In this document: positions 17,170 through 26,811 of the stretch, in pieces | How positions within the stretch are numbered: the stretch's first letter is position 1 | Layout: each line of letters starts with the position of its first letter | NCBI GenBank assembly: GCA_025058315.1 | Contig: JANXET010000009.1 | Location: 1-64,000, forward strand | DNA: 64,000 nt | From: Candidatus Bathyarchaeota archaeon | GTDB taxonomy: Archaea > Thermoproteota > Bathyarchaeia > Bathyarchaeales > Bathycorpusculaceae | Reading direction: 5' to 3' | Position numbers and translations under genes: made by a program | The notes under the pieces: generated by a model | What the model was told of the DNA's origin: nothing | Database searches by the model: none | What the model saw: the letters and a program-made list of their open reading frames with translations, nothing else

Positions 17170-18849
17170 TTAGCTACTTTGAGCTAAATTCTGCCTGACA
17201 TTTTCCAGCATTGCTTCAAGTTTTTTTGCATCAGCATCAATTTTCTTGAAAAGTGGTTGAGCCTTGGCTATCCTATGTCCATTCTGCAACGGCCTAAGGG
17301 CCTCATCCCAGCTCTGAATGCTCCCCGGCAGATTCAACATTTTCCAAATTTCCTCAGCCGTGAAGGGCATTACAGGTGCTGATATTACAGCTAAGGCTTT
17401 AACTAGCTGAACCGCGACATAAATTGTCACGGCAGCTTTAGCCCTATCCTTCTTTATCTGGTTCCAGGGTTTCCGCTCATTTAAGTATTGATTACCCAGA
17501 CGCGCAACATCCATGATGCTGCTTGCTGCATATTGAAGCCTACAGTTCTCATAGTGCCTGGCAACTTCATCAACGTATCTATTTAGTTCTTCCAAGATTC
17601 TTCTATCGGAACTGTCCATGGTGCTTGGTTCAGGAATCTCGCTACTAAATTGGTTGTTAATGAAAGTGAGAGTTCTATGTATAAAGTTTCCAAAGGTGTC
17701 GTTTAAGTCAGAGTTTATCTTTTCTGTGAAAAGTTCCCATGTGAAGTTGGAGTCCTTAGTCTCTGGTCTAGTAGCAATTAGGAAATATCTCCAGTAGTCC
17801 GCCGGGAATAGCTCTAAAGCCTCGTCAATCCATATGCCTATACGCTGGCTTTTGGAGGCCTTTTCGCCTTTAAATTGTAGAAACTCGGTGGTAGATACAT
17901 TCCATGGCAGGTTATAACCTTCATGGGAAGCCATGAGTAGTGCAGGCAATATTATGGTGTGAAATGGAATGTTATCCTTACCGATGAAATAAAATGTCTT
18001 AGCATCCTTGTTAAACCAGTATTCCTTCCACCCCTCTGGGTTTCCGCGGTTTATGAAGTACTCAATAGTTGCTGAAACATAGCCAAGCAAGGCCTCCACC
18101 CAAACATATATCGTTTTACCTTCAGACTCTGGAAAAGGCGCCGGGATACCCCATGAAATATCTCGAGTTACTGCTCTTGGCTTTAGCCCTTCCTTTATCA
18201 GGTTTAGGCTGAAGTTTTTGGCGTTTGCCGATAACTGTTTGTTCTCTCTAAGAAAAATGACAAGTTTTTCGGAAAACTTTGGAAGGTCAAAGTACCAGTG
18301 CTTAGTGGTTTTCACAACAGGTTTACTCTTGCATATCGCGCAGTACGGGTCTACGAGGGTGGTTGGTTCCAGCAGCCGGCCGCAGGCGTCGCATTGATCA
18401 CCTCTTGCTGGCAGGTGACCACAGTGTGGACACTTGCCCTCAACAAATCTGTCAGGTAGAAAGCGGCCACACCTTTCGCAGTAAAGCATTTCCGTTTCTT
18501 GGGTGAATATGTAGCCATTATTGTAAATCTTCATGAGATGCGCTCTTACAAATTCCTTGTGAATGGGATTTTCCGTTCGAGTGTAGTTGTCGAACGATAT
18601 TCCCCATCTGTTAAAAAGTTCCACAACCTTTGCATGATTCTTGTCAGTGAGCTCTTTTGGCGAAACACCGCGTTTTATAGCTTCAACTTCTATTGGGGTT
18701 CCATGCTCATCAGAGCCGCTAACCATCAAAACATCTTCGCCCTTAAGCCGATAATAGCGTGCAACCACGTCAGCTGAAAGCACAGAACCCACTAAGTTAC
18801 CTATGTGAGGTGTAACATTGATGTAGGGCCAAGCTGAAGTGACTAAAAT
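17170..18849 (-). CDS. metG: Methionyl-tRNA synthetase with no ordinary start codon
   Basis: The class I synthetase motifs are present: TSAWPYINVTPHIGN (HIGH) at the very beginning, zinc knuckles CERCGRF, CPHCGH, CDACGR and CAICKS, and KASKSQR (KMSKS). The first in-frame ATG/GTG/TTG, GTG 18792, lies after HIGH and would delete it. Upstream the frame is open to TAA at 18900-18898 but holds no ATG, GTG or TTG. ATT at 18849, before LVTSAWPY, is given as a nominal start. TTG 18863 and ATG 18887 are one frame off. Either a non-AUG start or a one-base indel is present. Confidence 0.9.
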   Translation of the reverse strand: MLVTSAWPYINVTPHIGNLVGSVLSADVVARYYRLKGEDVLMVSGSDEHGTPIEVEAIKRGVSPKELTDKNHAKVVELFNRWGISFDNYTRTENPIHKEFVRAHLMKIYNNGYIFTQETEMLYCERCGRFLPDRFVEGKCPHCGHLPARGDQCDACGRLLEPTTLVDPYCAICKSKPVVKTTKHWYFDLPKFSEKLVIFLRENKQLSANAKNFSLNLIKEGLKPRAVTRDISWGIPAPFPESEGKTIYVWVEALLGYVSATIEYFINRGNPEGWKEYWFNKDAKTFYFIGKDNIPFHTIILPALLMASHEGYNLPWNVSTTEFLQFKGEKASKSQRIGIWIDEALELFPADYWRYFLIATRPETKDSNFTWELFTEKINSDLNDTFGNFIHRTLTFINNQFSSEIPEPSTMDSSDRRILEELNRYVDEVARHYENCRLQYAASSIMDVARLGNQYLNERKPWNQIKKDRAKAAVTIYVAVQLVKALAVISAPVMPFTAEEIWKMLNLPGSIQSWDEALRPLQNGHRIAKAQPLFKKIDADAKKLEAMLENVRQNLAQSS

Positions 18850-18940
18850 TTTCCCGAGTTCAACGCACCCCCAAGCGGGAAGACCATTACATTGCTTTTA
18901 AGATGCAATCTAATACTTAAATTTGAAGCAGGGAAACTTC

Positions 18941-20164
18941 TCATTTAGAAGATGAAACCTTCAGTAAAGCCTGCTTCACTTGCGCTGCAGAAGCATTAGT
19001 CCGGATACCTCTAGGATGAAAATGCGTTGACGTCGCCACGAAGCCCCATGACTTAAGCATTTCAATAATCTTAGTTTTCGATGGAATAGATAGCCCTAAA
19101 TTATCACATATTTTGTCAAGCACAAAATAAGTTGGAGGAGCATTAATTTCCTCTCTGATCAACTTCAAAATTTGCATTACACGCTTCATGCATCCAAGCT
19201 TTTTGCGCCCAGTTTCCTCCATCATTAAGGCATGGAATTCTCTGTCCCAGAGACAACCAAGCCAGAGGGGGCCTGCATAGTCCATTTTTGAACCGCACTC
19301 AGGACAACTTATCCCATGCTGGAGAAGAGTGCTTTCGCATACAGTTTCCCTGTGGAAGCAGTTAAAGCAGTGGAGCACATAGCCCATTTGACTTAGCGTC
19401 TTATCAGCCATTTCTGCTCCATGCTTAAGAACCGCATAAACTCGTACATAATGATCGGTACTGTGGCTGAAGAGAGGTTTTATGCCCATTTCGTGCCGTG
19501 CAGCAGTCACCGATAACAATCCCATTAAAAGCCTAACAGCTAATTCATGGCAGTATTCAGTGCGCAATGGCCGCCCACCATACTTCCGCATGCAAGCCTT
19601 TACATGTACGCCGCATAATGGCGCCGTATCCGTTGCTGTTAAGGCAATGAGGCCGCCGTTACGAAGCGCCTTTATTGATGAGTCTAAGAATGGAGCCGGT
19701 GATCCGAATGGATCAACATCTATAACGTCGAACCGTCTACGTGGACCGCTGTGACAAGCCAGCAACGAGGTAGCGTCAGCTCTCTTCGCGATTACACGTC
19801 CCTCAAGTCTATTAACCGCGATATTATACCTCATAAGCCTGTAGGCTTTCAGGCTAATGTCGCCTATGACAACAGTCTTTACACCTTCAACCTCTCTTCC
19901 AAAACGTATGCCCCTTATCCCGCATCCAGCAAGAGGCTCACATACAGCAAGTTCCCGGTTAACCATCCTTTGATAGGCTTGAAGAGCGATAACTGCGATG
20001 TCACGGTTCAGTTCCATAGCAGGGTTATAGAAAACTGGCGCCATGCATGGCGCATAATCCTGCGGCTGCTTCTTAAAAAATTCAAGTCTTGGAACATAGA
20101 CCTCAACCTCGCCTTCACTAACTACTTCCAATGGAAAGTCCAAGAGCGGCTCTTTGGAAGTCAT
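18941..20164 (-). CDS. trm1: tRNA (guanine26-N2)-dimethyltransferase Trm1
   Basis: 407 aa. FYNPAMELNRDIAV, CEPLAGCGIRGIRFGREV (SAM binding), DVIDVDPFGSPAPFLD (catalytic) and LTATDTAPLCGVH are diagnostic. A zinc-ribbon-like CFNCFHRET...CPECGSKM lies in the C-terminal domain. It methylates G26 of tRNA with SAM. The ATG at 20164 makes a 4-base ATGA overlap with marC and begins MTSKEPLLDF; the longer frame from 20182 is less likely. Confidence 0.95.
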   Translation of the reverse strand: MTSKEPLLDFPLEVVSEGEVEVYVPRLEFFKKQPQDYAPCMAPVFYNPAMELNRDIAVIALQAYQRMVNRELAVCEPLAGCGIRGIRFGREVEGVKTVVIGDISLKAYRLMRYNIAVNRLEGRVIAKRADATSLLACHSGPRRRFDVIDVDPFGSPAPFLDSSIKALRNGGLIALTATDTAPLCGVHVKACMRKYGGRPLRTEYCHELAVRLLMGLLSVTAARHEMGIKPLFSHSTDHYVRVYAVLKHGAEMADKTLSQMGYVLHCFNCFHRETVCESTLLQHGISCPECGSKMDYAGPLWLGCLWDREFHALMMEETGRKKLGCMKRVMQILKLIREEINAPPTYFVLDKICDNLGLSIPSKTKIIEMLKSWGFVATSTHFHPRGIRTNASAAQVKQALLKVSSSK

Positions 20165-20940
20165 GCCCTTGCTATACCCCACTCTAAAAGGGCTGAATGT
20201 ATCATCTGCGAAGCTACAGCTGCAAGAATCACAGCCATTATGCGACTGATAGCTTGAATACCATTGCTGCCGATGGCGGAAACAAGGACTGGGGCAAAAC
20301 GTAAAGTTATGTATACGCCTAGCGTGGCTATTAAAGCGCCTAAAAGCACATTTACTATAGTATAGGAGTTAGATAGCACCATAACGGTTGTCATGGTTCC
20401 AGGCCCAACAAGAAGCGGAGTAGCAAGAGGTACAACAGCCACTTGACTTGTGTCTATGGTTTTTGATCTTGACATCCCGCCAAGCATGTCTATGGCGAGC
20501 ACAATTAACAGGACACCGCCGCCGAGCCTGAAGCTTGAAATAGAAACATTTAGAGCAGAAAGTATGATTGTCCCGAAAAGAGAAAACGTCAAAAGTAGAG
20601 CCATAACCATAAGAGCGATGGTGCTGGTTATTTTACTTCTCATCTCACCATCAAGTCCTCCAGTGTAGATCAGAAAAGTAGGTATTGCGCTAATTGGATT
20701 CATAATTGTGAAGAGCTGTATGCTCGCGCTTAATACCACTGCAGGTTCAATCTGGATCCACTCGCCAACACCACCTATAGAAAACCGAAACGACACCAAG
20801 ATGAGAAATAATACAGTTATGAGAATGAGTGACAAGCGGAAAACTTTAGGATGTTTACGCATTATCCATTCGCCGAGCTGTTTCTCAATAAACGAGAATC
20901 TTCTTTCCGGTGTTTTACTAGAAACCATATACTGCCACAC
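20161..20940 (-). CDS. MarC-family integral membrane protein
   Basis: 259 aa with six to seven transmembrane segments after a polar N-terminus. FTIMNPISAIPTFL and ATPLLVGPGTMTTVMVLS are the two conserved MarC half motifs. Despite the name, MarC proteins are not shown to confer multiple antibiotic resistance and their function is unknown. It overlaps trm1 by ATGA. An internal Met at residue 5 or 27 could be the real start. Confidence 0.85.
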   Translation of the reverse strand: MWQYMVSSKTPERRFSFIEKQLGEWIMRKHPKVFRLSLILITVLFLILVSFRFSIGGVGEWIQIEPAVVLSASIQLFTIMNPISAIPTFLIYTGGLDGEMRSKITSTIALMVMALLLTFSLFGTIILSALNVSISSFRLGGGVLLIVLAIDMLGGMSRSKTIDTSQVAVVPLATPLLVGPGTMTTVMVLSNSYTIVNVLLGALIATLGVYITLRFAPVLVSAIGSNGIQAISRIMAVILAAVASQMIHSALLEWGIARA

Positions 20941-21050
20941 CTAACAAGCTTCAATATCAGAACGATAATAATGAAACCCTAAATGAATATTAGACTTCTG
21001 GTTCAAAACTTAAAAGTGAAATAATATTATAACCGCAATGCATTATATCA

Positions 21051-21347
21051 ATGGGAAATGGAATGTTGAAGAAAATTCGCAGAGATTTCCCTTTAATTGG
21101 TTCAAAAAGCGAGGATATCGATCAATTTGTTGAGGAGATTAGGAACTGTCTAAATGAAGAAATTCCTGAAGGATGCGCCATTAAGGTTTATAAGTACTCA
21201 GTTTCATGCTGTGCATTCATTCCCGTGGGAATATCCGTTGAAATAGAAGGCCACAATGAGCAAGAGACTTGGACATGCAAGCGTACGCAAGAATCATTGA
21301 GGTTCTTGAGAGGAAAGGGGCAAATTTTCAACATCCTGAAAACATGA
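21051..21347 (+). CDS. Hypothetical 98-aa protein upstream of the THEP1 NTPase
   Basis: A soluble alpha/beta protein with two adjacent Cys (SVSCCAFIPVGISVEIEG), no membrane segment and no recognised domain. ATG at 21051 follows an AT-rich promoter-like stretch. It is 25 bases before the NTPase gene and probably co-transcribed. Coding character is good, but function is unknown. Confidence 0.65.
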   Translation: MGNGMLKKIRRDFPLIGSKSEDIDQFVEEIRNCLNEEIPEGCAIKVYKYSVSCCAFIPVGISVEIEGHNEQETWTCKRTQESLRFLRGKGQIFNILKT

Positions 21348-21372
21348 ACATTGTATAGCTCATGAATCAGGA

Positions 21373-21945
21373 ATGATTCATTTGCAAAAACGTATTTTTC
21401 TCTTAACGGGCAGTCCATGTGTAGGTAAAACCACAGCTTTGCTAAGAGTTATTGATAAACTTAAAGCTGAAGGTTACAGTGTGGGAGGCATGGTCAGCCG
21501 TGAGGTGCGCCAGGGCGGAATCAGGGTGGGGTTTGAGATTCTGGATCTAACTGGAAACAGGCGCGGCTGGCTTGCCCATATCAGCCAGAATAGCGGGCCA
21601 CAGGTGGGAAAATACCGTGTAAATCTAAATGACTTAGAAGATGTCGGCGTACAGGCAATAATGACAGCAATCAAGAGATGCAACATTATAGTTGTGGACG
21701 AAATAGGTCCTATGGAGCTGTTCTCTGAAAAATTCAGGATAGCCGTTAAGGATGCTATTGAAAGCGGTAAGCCATTAATCGGTGTTGTCCACTGGAAGGC
21801 TAAGGATGATCTCATAAAGTCCATAAAGGGCAGAAACGATGTGGAAATTTTAAGCCTCACCTTCCAGAATAGAGACGCTGTGCCCAATATTGTTTTAGAA
21901 AAACTGGAAAACTTTCTAAATAAGCATTCGTCTGTAAAGGCATAA
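21373..21945 (+). CDS. THEP1-family nucleoside-triphosphatase
   Basis: 190 aa. Walker A is LTGSPCVGKTTALLRV at the N-terminus and Walker B is IIVVDEIGPMELFS, the characteristic THEP1 form. GGMVSREVRQGGIRVGFEI is also family-typical. THEP1 enzymes hydrolyse NTPs slowly, and their biological role in archaea is not settled. It precedes the YchF-like GTPase by about 45 bases on the same strand. Confidence 0.9.
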   Translation: MIHLQKRIFLLTGSPCVGKTTALLRVIDKLKAEGYSVGGMVSREVRQGGIRVGFEILDLTGNRRGWLAHISQNSGPQVGKYRVNLNDLEDVGVQAIMTAIKRCNIIVVDEIGPMELFSEKFRIAVKDAIESGKPLIGVVHWKAKDDLIKSIKGRNDVEILSLTFQNRDAVPNIVLEKLENFLNKHSSVKA

Positions 21946-21989
21946 GGCATATAGCAGCTTCATGACAAAACTAATTGTGCGTGAATTTA

Positions 21990-23213
21990 ATGCAGAAGTC
22001 CTATTCGAGATTATTAGGCATAGTTGGAAAGCCGAACGTTGGAAAATCCACATTCTTCTGTGCGGCTACTTTGGCGCCGGCTGAGATCGCAAACTACCCC
22101 TTCACAACAAAAAAGCCGAATCGCGGAGTGGGTTATGTTAGAGTGCCATGCATATGCAGAGAATTCAACGTCAAAGATAACCCTGTAAACTCAATATGCC
22201 TAGAAGGTGTTAGGCTTATACCTGTGGAACTAATCGATTGCGCGGGACTTGTACCTGGAGCGTGGCAGGGGAGAGGTCTTGGCAATCAGTTTTTAGATGA
22301 AATAAGAAAGGCTGATGCTTTACTGCACATTGTGGATGCCTCAGGTGGAACAGATATTGAGGGAAGACCATGCAACCCTGGTGAACATGACCCGTTAGAG
22401 GACGTAAAATTCCTGGAAAATGAGATTACCATGTGGATGGCGAATATGCTGAGAAAGGACTGGTCTAAAATCGCCAGAACAGCTGAGTCTGGAGGGAAAG
22501 ATCTGGTTACAATGCTGGAGGAAAGATTCAGCGGACTGGCAATAAGACGCACTCACATAATTGAAGCTGTAAGGAGAACAGGACTTAACGCTGAGAAACC
22601 AACATTATGGAACGAGGGGGACTTTCTAAGGTTTGTGGATACGCTTAGGCAAGTATCCAAACCTATGCTTATAGTAGCAAACAAGATGGATATTCCGCAG
22701 GCTGAGGAAAACTATGAACGGCTGAAGCAGCTGAAATACCCTGTAATTCCGTGCTGTGCTGATTACGAGTTAGCGTTGAGAAGGGCTGCTGAGAAAAAGT
22801 TGATAGATTATAGGCCTGGCGACTGTAACTTTAAAATAAATAATCCGGAAAAGCTGACGTTAGACCAGATAAAGGCTTTAGAAGCCATAAAGGAGAAAAT
22901 ACTGGTTAAGTGGGGCTCCACAGGAGTGCAAGACGCCGTAAACATGGCATATTTCAAGCTTTTAAACATGATAACGGTCTATCCTGTTGAGGATCATGAA
23001 CACTTAACCGATCATTATGGAAGAATTCTGCCGGACGCGTATCTTGTGCCCTATGGAACCACAGCCAGGGAGTTCGCCTACATAATACACACGGAGCTGG
23101 GAGAGAGCTTCATTTATGCGATAGATGCCAGAGAGAAGAAAAGGATCGGTGAGGATTATGTGCTTAAAGATGGAGACGTTATATCTATCGTAAGCGCGAA
23201 AAAGAGGGCATAA
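21990..23213 (+). CDS. YchF/OLA1-like GTPase with C-terminal TGS domain
   Basis: 407 aa. G1 is GIVGKPNVGKSTFFCAAT, followed by EIANYPFTTKKPNRGVGYV, DCAGLVPGAWQGRGLGNQFL (G3 region) and ANKMD (G4). The C-terminal 80 residues form a TGS domain ending in LKDGDVISIVSA. The family is ribosome-associated in bacteria and eukaryotes. ATG 21990 is chosen over an upstream TTG at 21975. It is convergent with uppS; the stop and the uppS stop are adjacent. Confidence 0.9.
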   Translation: MQKSYSRLLGIVGKPNVGKSTFFCAATLAPAEIANYPFTTKKPNRGVGYVRVPCICREFNVKDNPVNSICLEGVRLIPVELIDCAGLVPGAWQGRGLGNQFLDEIRKADALLHIVDASGGTDIEGRPCNPGEHDPLEDVKFLENEITMWMANMLRKDWSKIARTAESGGKDLVTMLEERFSGLAIRRTHIIEAVRRTGLNAEKPTLWNEGDFLRFVDTLRQVSKPMLIVANKMDIPQAEENYERLKQLKYPVIPCCADYELALRRAAEKKLIDYRPGDCNFKINNPEKLTLDQIKALEAIKEKILVKWGSTGVQDAVNMAYFKLLNMITVYPVEDHEHLTDHYGRILPDAYLVPYGTTAREFAYIIHTELGESFIYAIDAREKKRIGEDYVLKDGDVISIVSAKKRA

Positions 23214-23996
23214 CTAGGCGCCGAATCGTCTTTTACGCTTTTGGAAAGTCCTTATGGCTCTAAGGAGATCTATGAACCTAAAGTCTGGCCAGTAAACGTC
23301 AAGGAAGCAAAGTTCGCTATAGGCGGACTGCCAGAGCAGGAAGCCGCTGAGTCTTTCCTCTCCAGAGGTCCTAACTATCAAGTCAGGCTCCTGCTTAGGC
23401 AGGTGAGAAGTGTATAGAAATTTTTCGAATAAAGATTCATTTACATCCTCAGGATCTAACTCGTTACTGCGAACCTTGTCAGCAATCCTCTTTGCAGCAT
23501 CAACTATTTCAGCTCTTCCGCCATAGGCGAATGCTATGTTCAAGTAATAATCTTGATATTCTGCGGTTGCATTCTCTACCTCAGCGATGAGCTTCTGTAA
23601 ATGCTCAGGCAGCAGGTTTATTCTGCCTATAACTTTTACATGGATCCTATTTCTATGGATTCTCTCGTCTGTCAGGATCTTTTGCAGCCTTTCGGCAGCT
23701 ATGCGCATAATTTCTTCAACTTCATTCTTTGGGCGGCGGAAGTTCTCCGTTGAGAATGCGTATATAGTTATGGTTTTTACGCCAATTTTGGCACACCAGT
23801 CTAGAAGCTGCTCAACTTTTTCAGCGCCTTTTTCATGTCCAAACCAGGGGTCTAGATCCTTCTCCATCGCCCAGCGTCTGTTTCCGTCAAGGATTATGGC
23901 TACATGTTCTGGCTTAGGATTATTCTTAAGCTGATGTAGAAGCCACTTCTCATAAAGCTTATAAACTCCTGTTATCGAGAGCAGCGCCTTAAGCAC
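23214..23996 (-). CDS. uppS: cis-prenyltransferase (UppS family)
   Basis: 260 aa. HVAIILDGNRRWAMEK contains the catalytic Asp and the diphosphate-binding segment; TIYAFSTENFRRPKNEV, NIAFAYGGRAEIVDA and DLIVRTSGEERLSGF are the other conserved regions. It builds the long-chain polyprenyl diphosphate used as the dolichol-type glycan carrier in archaea, which fits the glycosyltransferases later in the window. The GTG start overlaps the TAG of mtnP, giving TAGTG. Confidence 0.94.
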   Translation of the reverse strand: MLKALLSITGVYKLYEKWLLHQLKNNPKPEHVAIILDGNRRWAMEKDLDPWFGHEKGAEKVEQLLDWCAKIGVKTITIYAFSTENFRRPKNEVEEIMRIAAERLQKILTDERIHRNRIHVKVIGRINLLPEHLQKLIAEVENATAEYQDYYLNIAFAYGGRAEIVDAAKRIADKVRSNELDPEDVNESLFEKFLYTSHLPKQEPDLIVRTSGEERLSGFLLWQSAYSELCFLDVYWPDFRFIDLLRAIRTFQKRKRRFGA

Positions 23997-24796
23997 TATT
24001 TGAACCCCGCATATTCAGGCGCACTTGCACATGGACATTTACCCGTACGCTCTAATGGTAAGGCTACAATTGTATCAATTAAGATTTGCCTTACTTTTGG
24101 CGTTACCTGCTTTGATATTTCAACGACCTCTGAAGGTGTTAGGCGCTCTTGCATGCCTGCAGCCATGTTAGTCACAAAACATAATGATGCATAGCATATT
24201 CCAAGCTCCCTAGCCAGAACCACCTCTGGAACACCGCTCATCCCCACGATGTCGAAGCCGAGCCTTCTAAACATTTCAATCTCCGCTGCTGTTTCAAAGC
24301 GGGGGCCCTCAGTGCAGACAAGTATAGCAGTATCCCATAAGGGGATGCCATTGTCCTTTGAAATCTTGGACATCAGCCTGCGAATCTCCGGGCAGTAGGG
24401 TTGAGTAACGTCTATATGTTTAACCGGAGCCTCATCATGGAATGTTGCAGGACGCAGTTTTGTGAAGTCAGCGAAGTCATGGGGCATTACGAGGTCACCG
24501 GGTTTGAAATTAGGGTTTATGGCGCCAACGGCGTTTATGGCTATTATTCGCTCTACGCCAATTGAATGAAGCCCGTGAATGTTCGCTCTATAATTCACCC
24601 TGTGTGGCGGTGTAGAATGGTTCAGCCCATGTCTTGGGAGGAAAACTATATCCTTCTCGCCGATTCTGCTCAGGATTAGAGGTGGCGGAAAACCGTATGG
24701 TGTGCCTACGCGCATTTGCCTTATTCCATCAAAGAATTTCTCGAATCCTGATCCGCCGATTACAGCTATCTTAACCTTCCTCGAGTTCTTCGACAC
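23996..24796 (-). CDS. mtnP: S-methyl-5'-thioadenosine phosphorylase
   Basis: 266 aa. VIGGSGFEKF, FLPRHGLNHSTPPHRVNYRA, AINAVGAINP, CTEGPRFETAAEI and VGMSGVPEVVLARE match the MtnP/PNP family. It phosphorolyses methylthioadenosine, the by-product of polyamine and related SAM-dependent synthesis, for methionine salvage. The C-terminus carries CPCASAPEY, and the paired Cys may form a stabilising disulfide as in thermophilic MTAPs. The GTG start overlaps the DUF373 gene by 26 bases. Confidence 0.93.
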   Translation of the reverse strand: MSKNSRKVKIAVIGGSGFEKFFDGIRQMRVGTPYGFPPPLILSRIGEKDIVFLPRHGLNHSTPPHRVNYRANIHGLHSIGVERIIAINAVGAINPNFKPGDLVMPHDFADFTKLRPATFHDEAPVKHIDVTQPYCPEIRRLMSKISKDNGIPLWDTAILVCTEGPRFETAAEIEMFRRLGFDIVGMSGVPEVVLARELGICYASLCFVTNMAAGMQERLTPSEVVEISKQVTPKVRQILIDTIVALPLERTGKCPCASAPEYAGFK

Positions 24797-25949
24797 GACC
24801 CTTTTCCTCCTTGAAGAATCCCTTAAATGACCTGTGAACTACAATGATCACCAGGAATGATACTATTCCAAGCAGTATGCCAACCACTATAGAGAAGATT
24901 AAAACTTCATATCCCATACTAGGGTTAATCAAGAGTGTGGAGGTTGCCTCCAGAATCTGTCTACTCCATCCGATCAGAACTATGGATGCAAGGTTACGCA
25001 GCAGCTTGGCATCCCTCTCAAAGTACCATCGGACAGCTCTTCCAATCAGCGCTACACAAATACCCACTATCACCAGGTCCTTTGAATGCTTGAGGAAAAG
25101 CCCGGTTACAGTGGGCATTAGGCTAATCCAATTTTCCCAATTCATATTTACAGTTGAAGCTGTATCCCAGCCTAGATAGATTCCTGTTCCTATGCACAAG
25201 ATCCCGATAAGAGTTGTGAATATGGAAATTTGAACAGTCATCGGAGGCGGAGAATACTCCTTCAGCCACACATAAAGCCTTTTAACGGCTTTATCAACCC
25301 CGAATCCCTTAACAAATAGAAAAAACCCTAAAACAACAATAAAGGCGAGTAGGTAATAGTGAACCATGTTGAACACTGCAAGAACTCCTAAAAGCAGCAG
25401 CAGCACGCCCGGTAAGCCCAGTAACACGCGAGAGTATCGCGGGTTCTCTACGAGCGCTCTGATATACCTTAAGAAAAGGGCAGCCGTCGCTTCTATGGAT
25501 TCGCTATGTTTTATTATGATACGCCTAACGGATGATACGGGAATCCTAGACTCTACAAGCGGCAACACGGCCTCATCTGAGTATCCGTCAGTGACGAGAA
25601 TAACCTCGTTTGCGGGGAACTGTTTGAGCACTTCATTTAGTTCAGTAACTATTTTCCTGTCAGCGCTGACGCCTCCAAATTCCGAACCAGCTACTGTTGC
25701 AACTTCAAAAACTTCTTCTGGCTTGGCTTCGCCCAGTAACCTGTCATAAATTCGCACGGCTTCAAACATAGCATTAGCATCAGCCTCTTCAGGATCTCTA
25801 AGGGCCAGAGCCACAGCAGCATTGAGGTTGTTATCCCGGCCTATGACAGGTGTTTTGATTTGGGCCTTAACGCTTAGATCCCCATCTCGGTCGACACAGA
25901 GAATCAGTATCTTTCTGGGCTCTCCGCCCTTTCGTTCTTCCAGGGACAT
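24771..25949 (-). CDS. DUF373 family membrane protein
   Basis: 392 aa. The soluble N-terminal half begins with ILILCVDRDGDLSVKAQI and contains VATVAGSEFGGVSADRKI and ILVTDGYSDEAVLP. The C-terminal half has about six transmembrane helices. This is the archaeal DUF373 family, whose function is unknown. It heads an apparent DUF373-mtnP-uppS operon. Confidence 0.9.
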   Translation of the reverse strand: MSLEERKGGEPRKILILCVDRDGDLSVKAQIKTPVIGRDNNLNAAVALALRDPEEADANAMFEAVRIYDRLLGEAKPEEVFEVATVAGSEFGGVSADRKIVTELNEVLKQFPANEVILVTDGYSDEAVLPLVESRIPVSSVRRIIIKHSESIEATAALFLRYIRALVENPRYSRVLLGLPGVLLLLLGVLAVFNMVHYYLLAFIVVLGFFLFVKGFGVDKAVKRLYVWLKEYSPPPMTVQISIFTTLIGILCIGTGIYLGWDTASTVNMNWENWISLMPTVTGLFLKHSKDLVIVGICVALIGRAVRWYFERDAKLLRNLASIVLIGWSRQILEATSTLLINPSMGYEVLIFSIVVGILLGIVSFLVIIVVHRSFKGFFKEEKGRVEELEEG

Positions 25950-25986
25950 TCTTTTCTGCTCTCAATAATAAATTATGAAGTCAGAT

Positions 25987-26811
25987 TTAATCTTGTTGTG
26001 TCAGCTCTCTATCAGCAATTAACTTGAACTCCTCCCATGTTAGCTTTTCACCTCGTTTCAGCTTCTCTAAAGCTTGTTTTTCAACACTCTTCAAAAGCTC
26101 CTCCTCAGCTTTCTTCCTCGTAATTTTCTCCTCAGCCGTGATTTCCGCTTTAACCCGCTTCATATCCTCTATAATTCTTGAAATCTCCAATTGCAGATTT
26201 TTTAAGTCTGCCTTTGCCTTCATATAGAGCTCATGGGCGGAATCCGCCTCAGCCTTTACTTGCTTGGACTCCTCAAGTATCAGCATCATCTTTTCACGGA
26301 TGTTTTGGCTCTCCTTGACTTTTTCAGTAATCTGCTTTTGTAAGGATTTCACTCTAGCTGAAAGGGCTTTTACTTCAGCTTTAAGCTCTAACGTCTTCTG
26401 CCTTAGCACGCTGATTTTTCTATGAATGCTTAGCTGTAGCTCCAGCTTGCCAGCCCTTTCAACAAGTCTCTTCTCTTGGTGTAAATCGAGAGGTGTTGTC
26501 TGTATCTTCCACTCAATCTTCTCGATTTCTTTTTTCAACCTATAAGGAGCAGTTGCTGGTCTTCTAGAACATAAGTCTTCAATTTCCGGCCTCAGGTGTT
26601 TAAGCTCTTCAAGTTTACGGATGAGCTCTGCTTTAATTTGGCTCCTTTGTTGCTTCAACTCCCTAACTTCTGACTTAATTCTATCCTTGATGCTTTTTAA
26701 CTCGAGAAAACTAGTGTATAACTCTTTTACCTTCTCATTGAGTTCATCTCTCTTCTTTGCAAGCTTCTCAGCTTCTAAGATCGTTTCGTTTTTCTTTTCT
26801 TGAAGTATCAA
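25987..26811 (-). CDS. Long coiled-coil protein (COG1340-like)
   Basis: 274 aa, almost entirely heptad-like and rich in Lys, Glu and Leu, broken near residues 83-95 by CSRRPATAPYRLKKEIEKIE, a typical hinge of archaeal COG1340 proteins. Only TTG 26811 is a usable start. The open frame extends about 24 codons further upstream with clearly similar coiled-coil sequence (KLHKIEELKTKLLIL) but has no ATG, GTG or TTG there. The N-terminus is therefore uncertain. Function is unknown; structural or chromatin/cytoskeletal roles have been suggested for relatives. Confidence 0.8.
   Translation of the reverse strand: MILQEKKNETILEAEKLAKKRDELNEKVKELYTSFLELKSIKDRIKSEVRELKQQRSQIKAELIRKLEELKHLRPEIEDLCSRRPATAPYRLKKEIEKIEWKIQTTPLDLHQEKRLVERAGKLELQLSIHRKISVLRQKTLELKAEVKALSARVKSLQKQITEKVKESQNIREKMMLILEESKQVKAEADSAHELYMKAKADLKNLQLEISRIIEDMKRVKAEITAEEKITRKKAEEELLKSVEKQALEKLKRGEKLTWEEFKLIADRELTQQD

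Noticed and set aside
21474-21950. 158-aa open frame antisense to the THEP1 NTPase
   Set aside because: The plus strand encodes a clear P-loop NTPase; the antisense frame has no motif and no start context.
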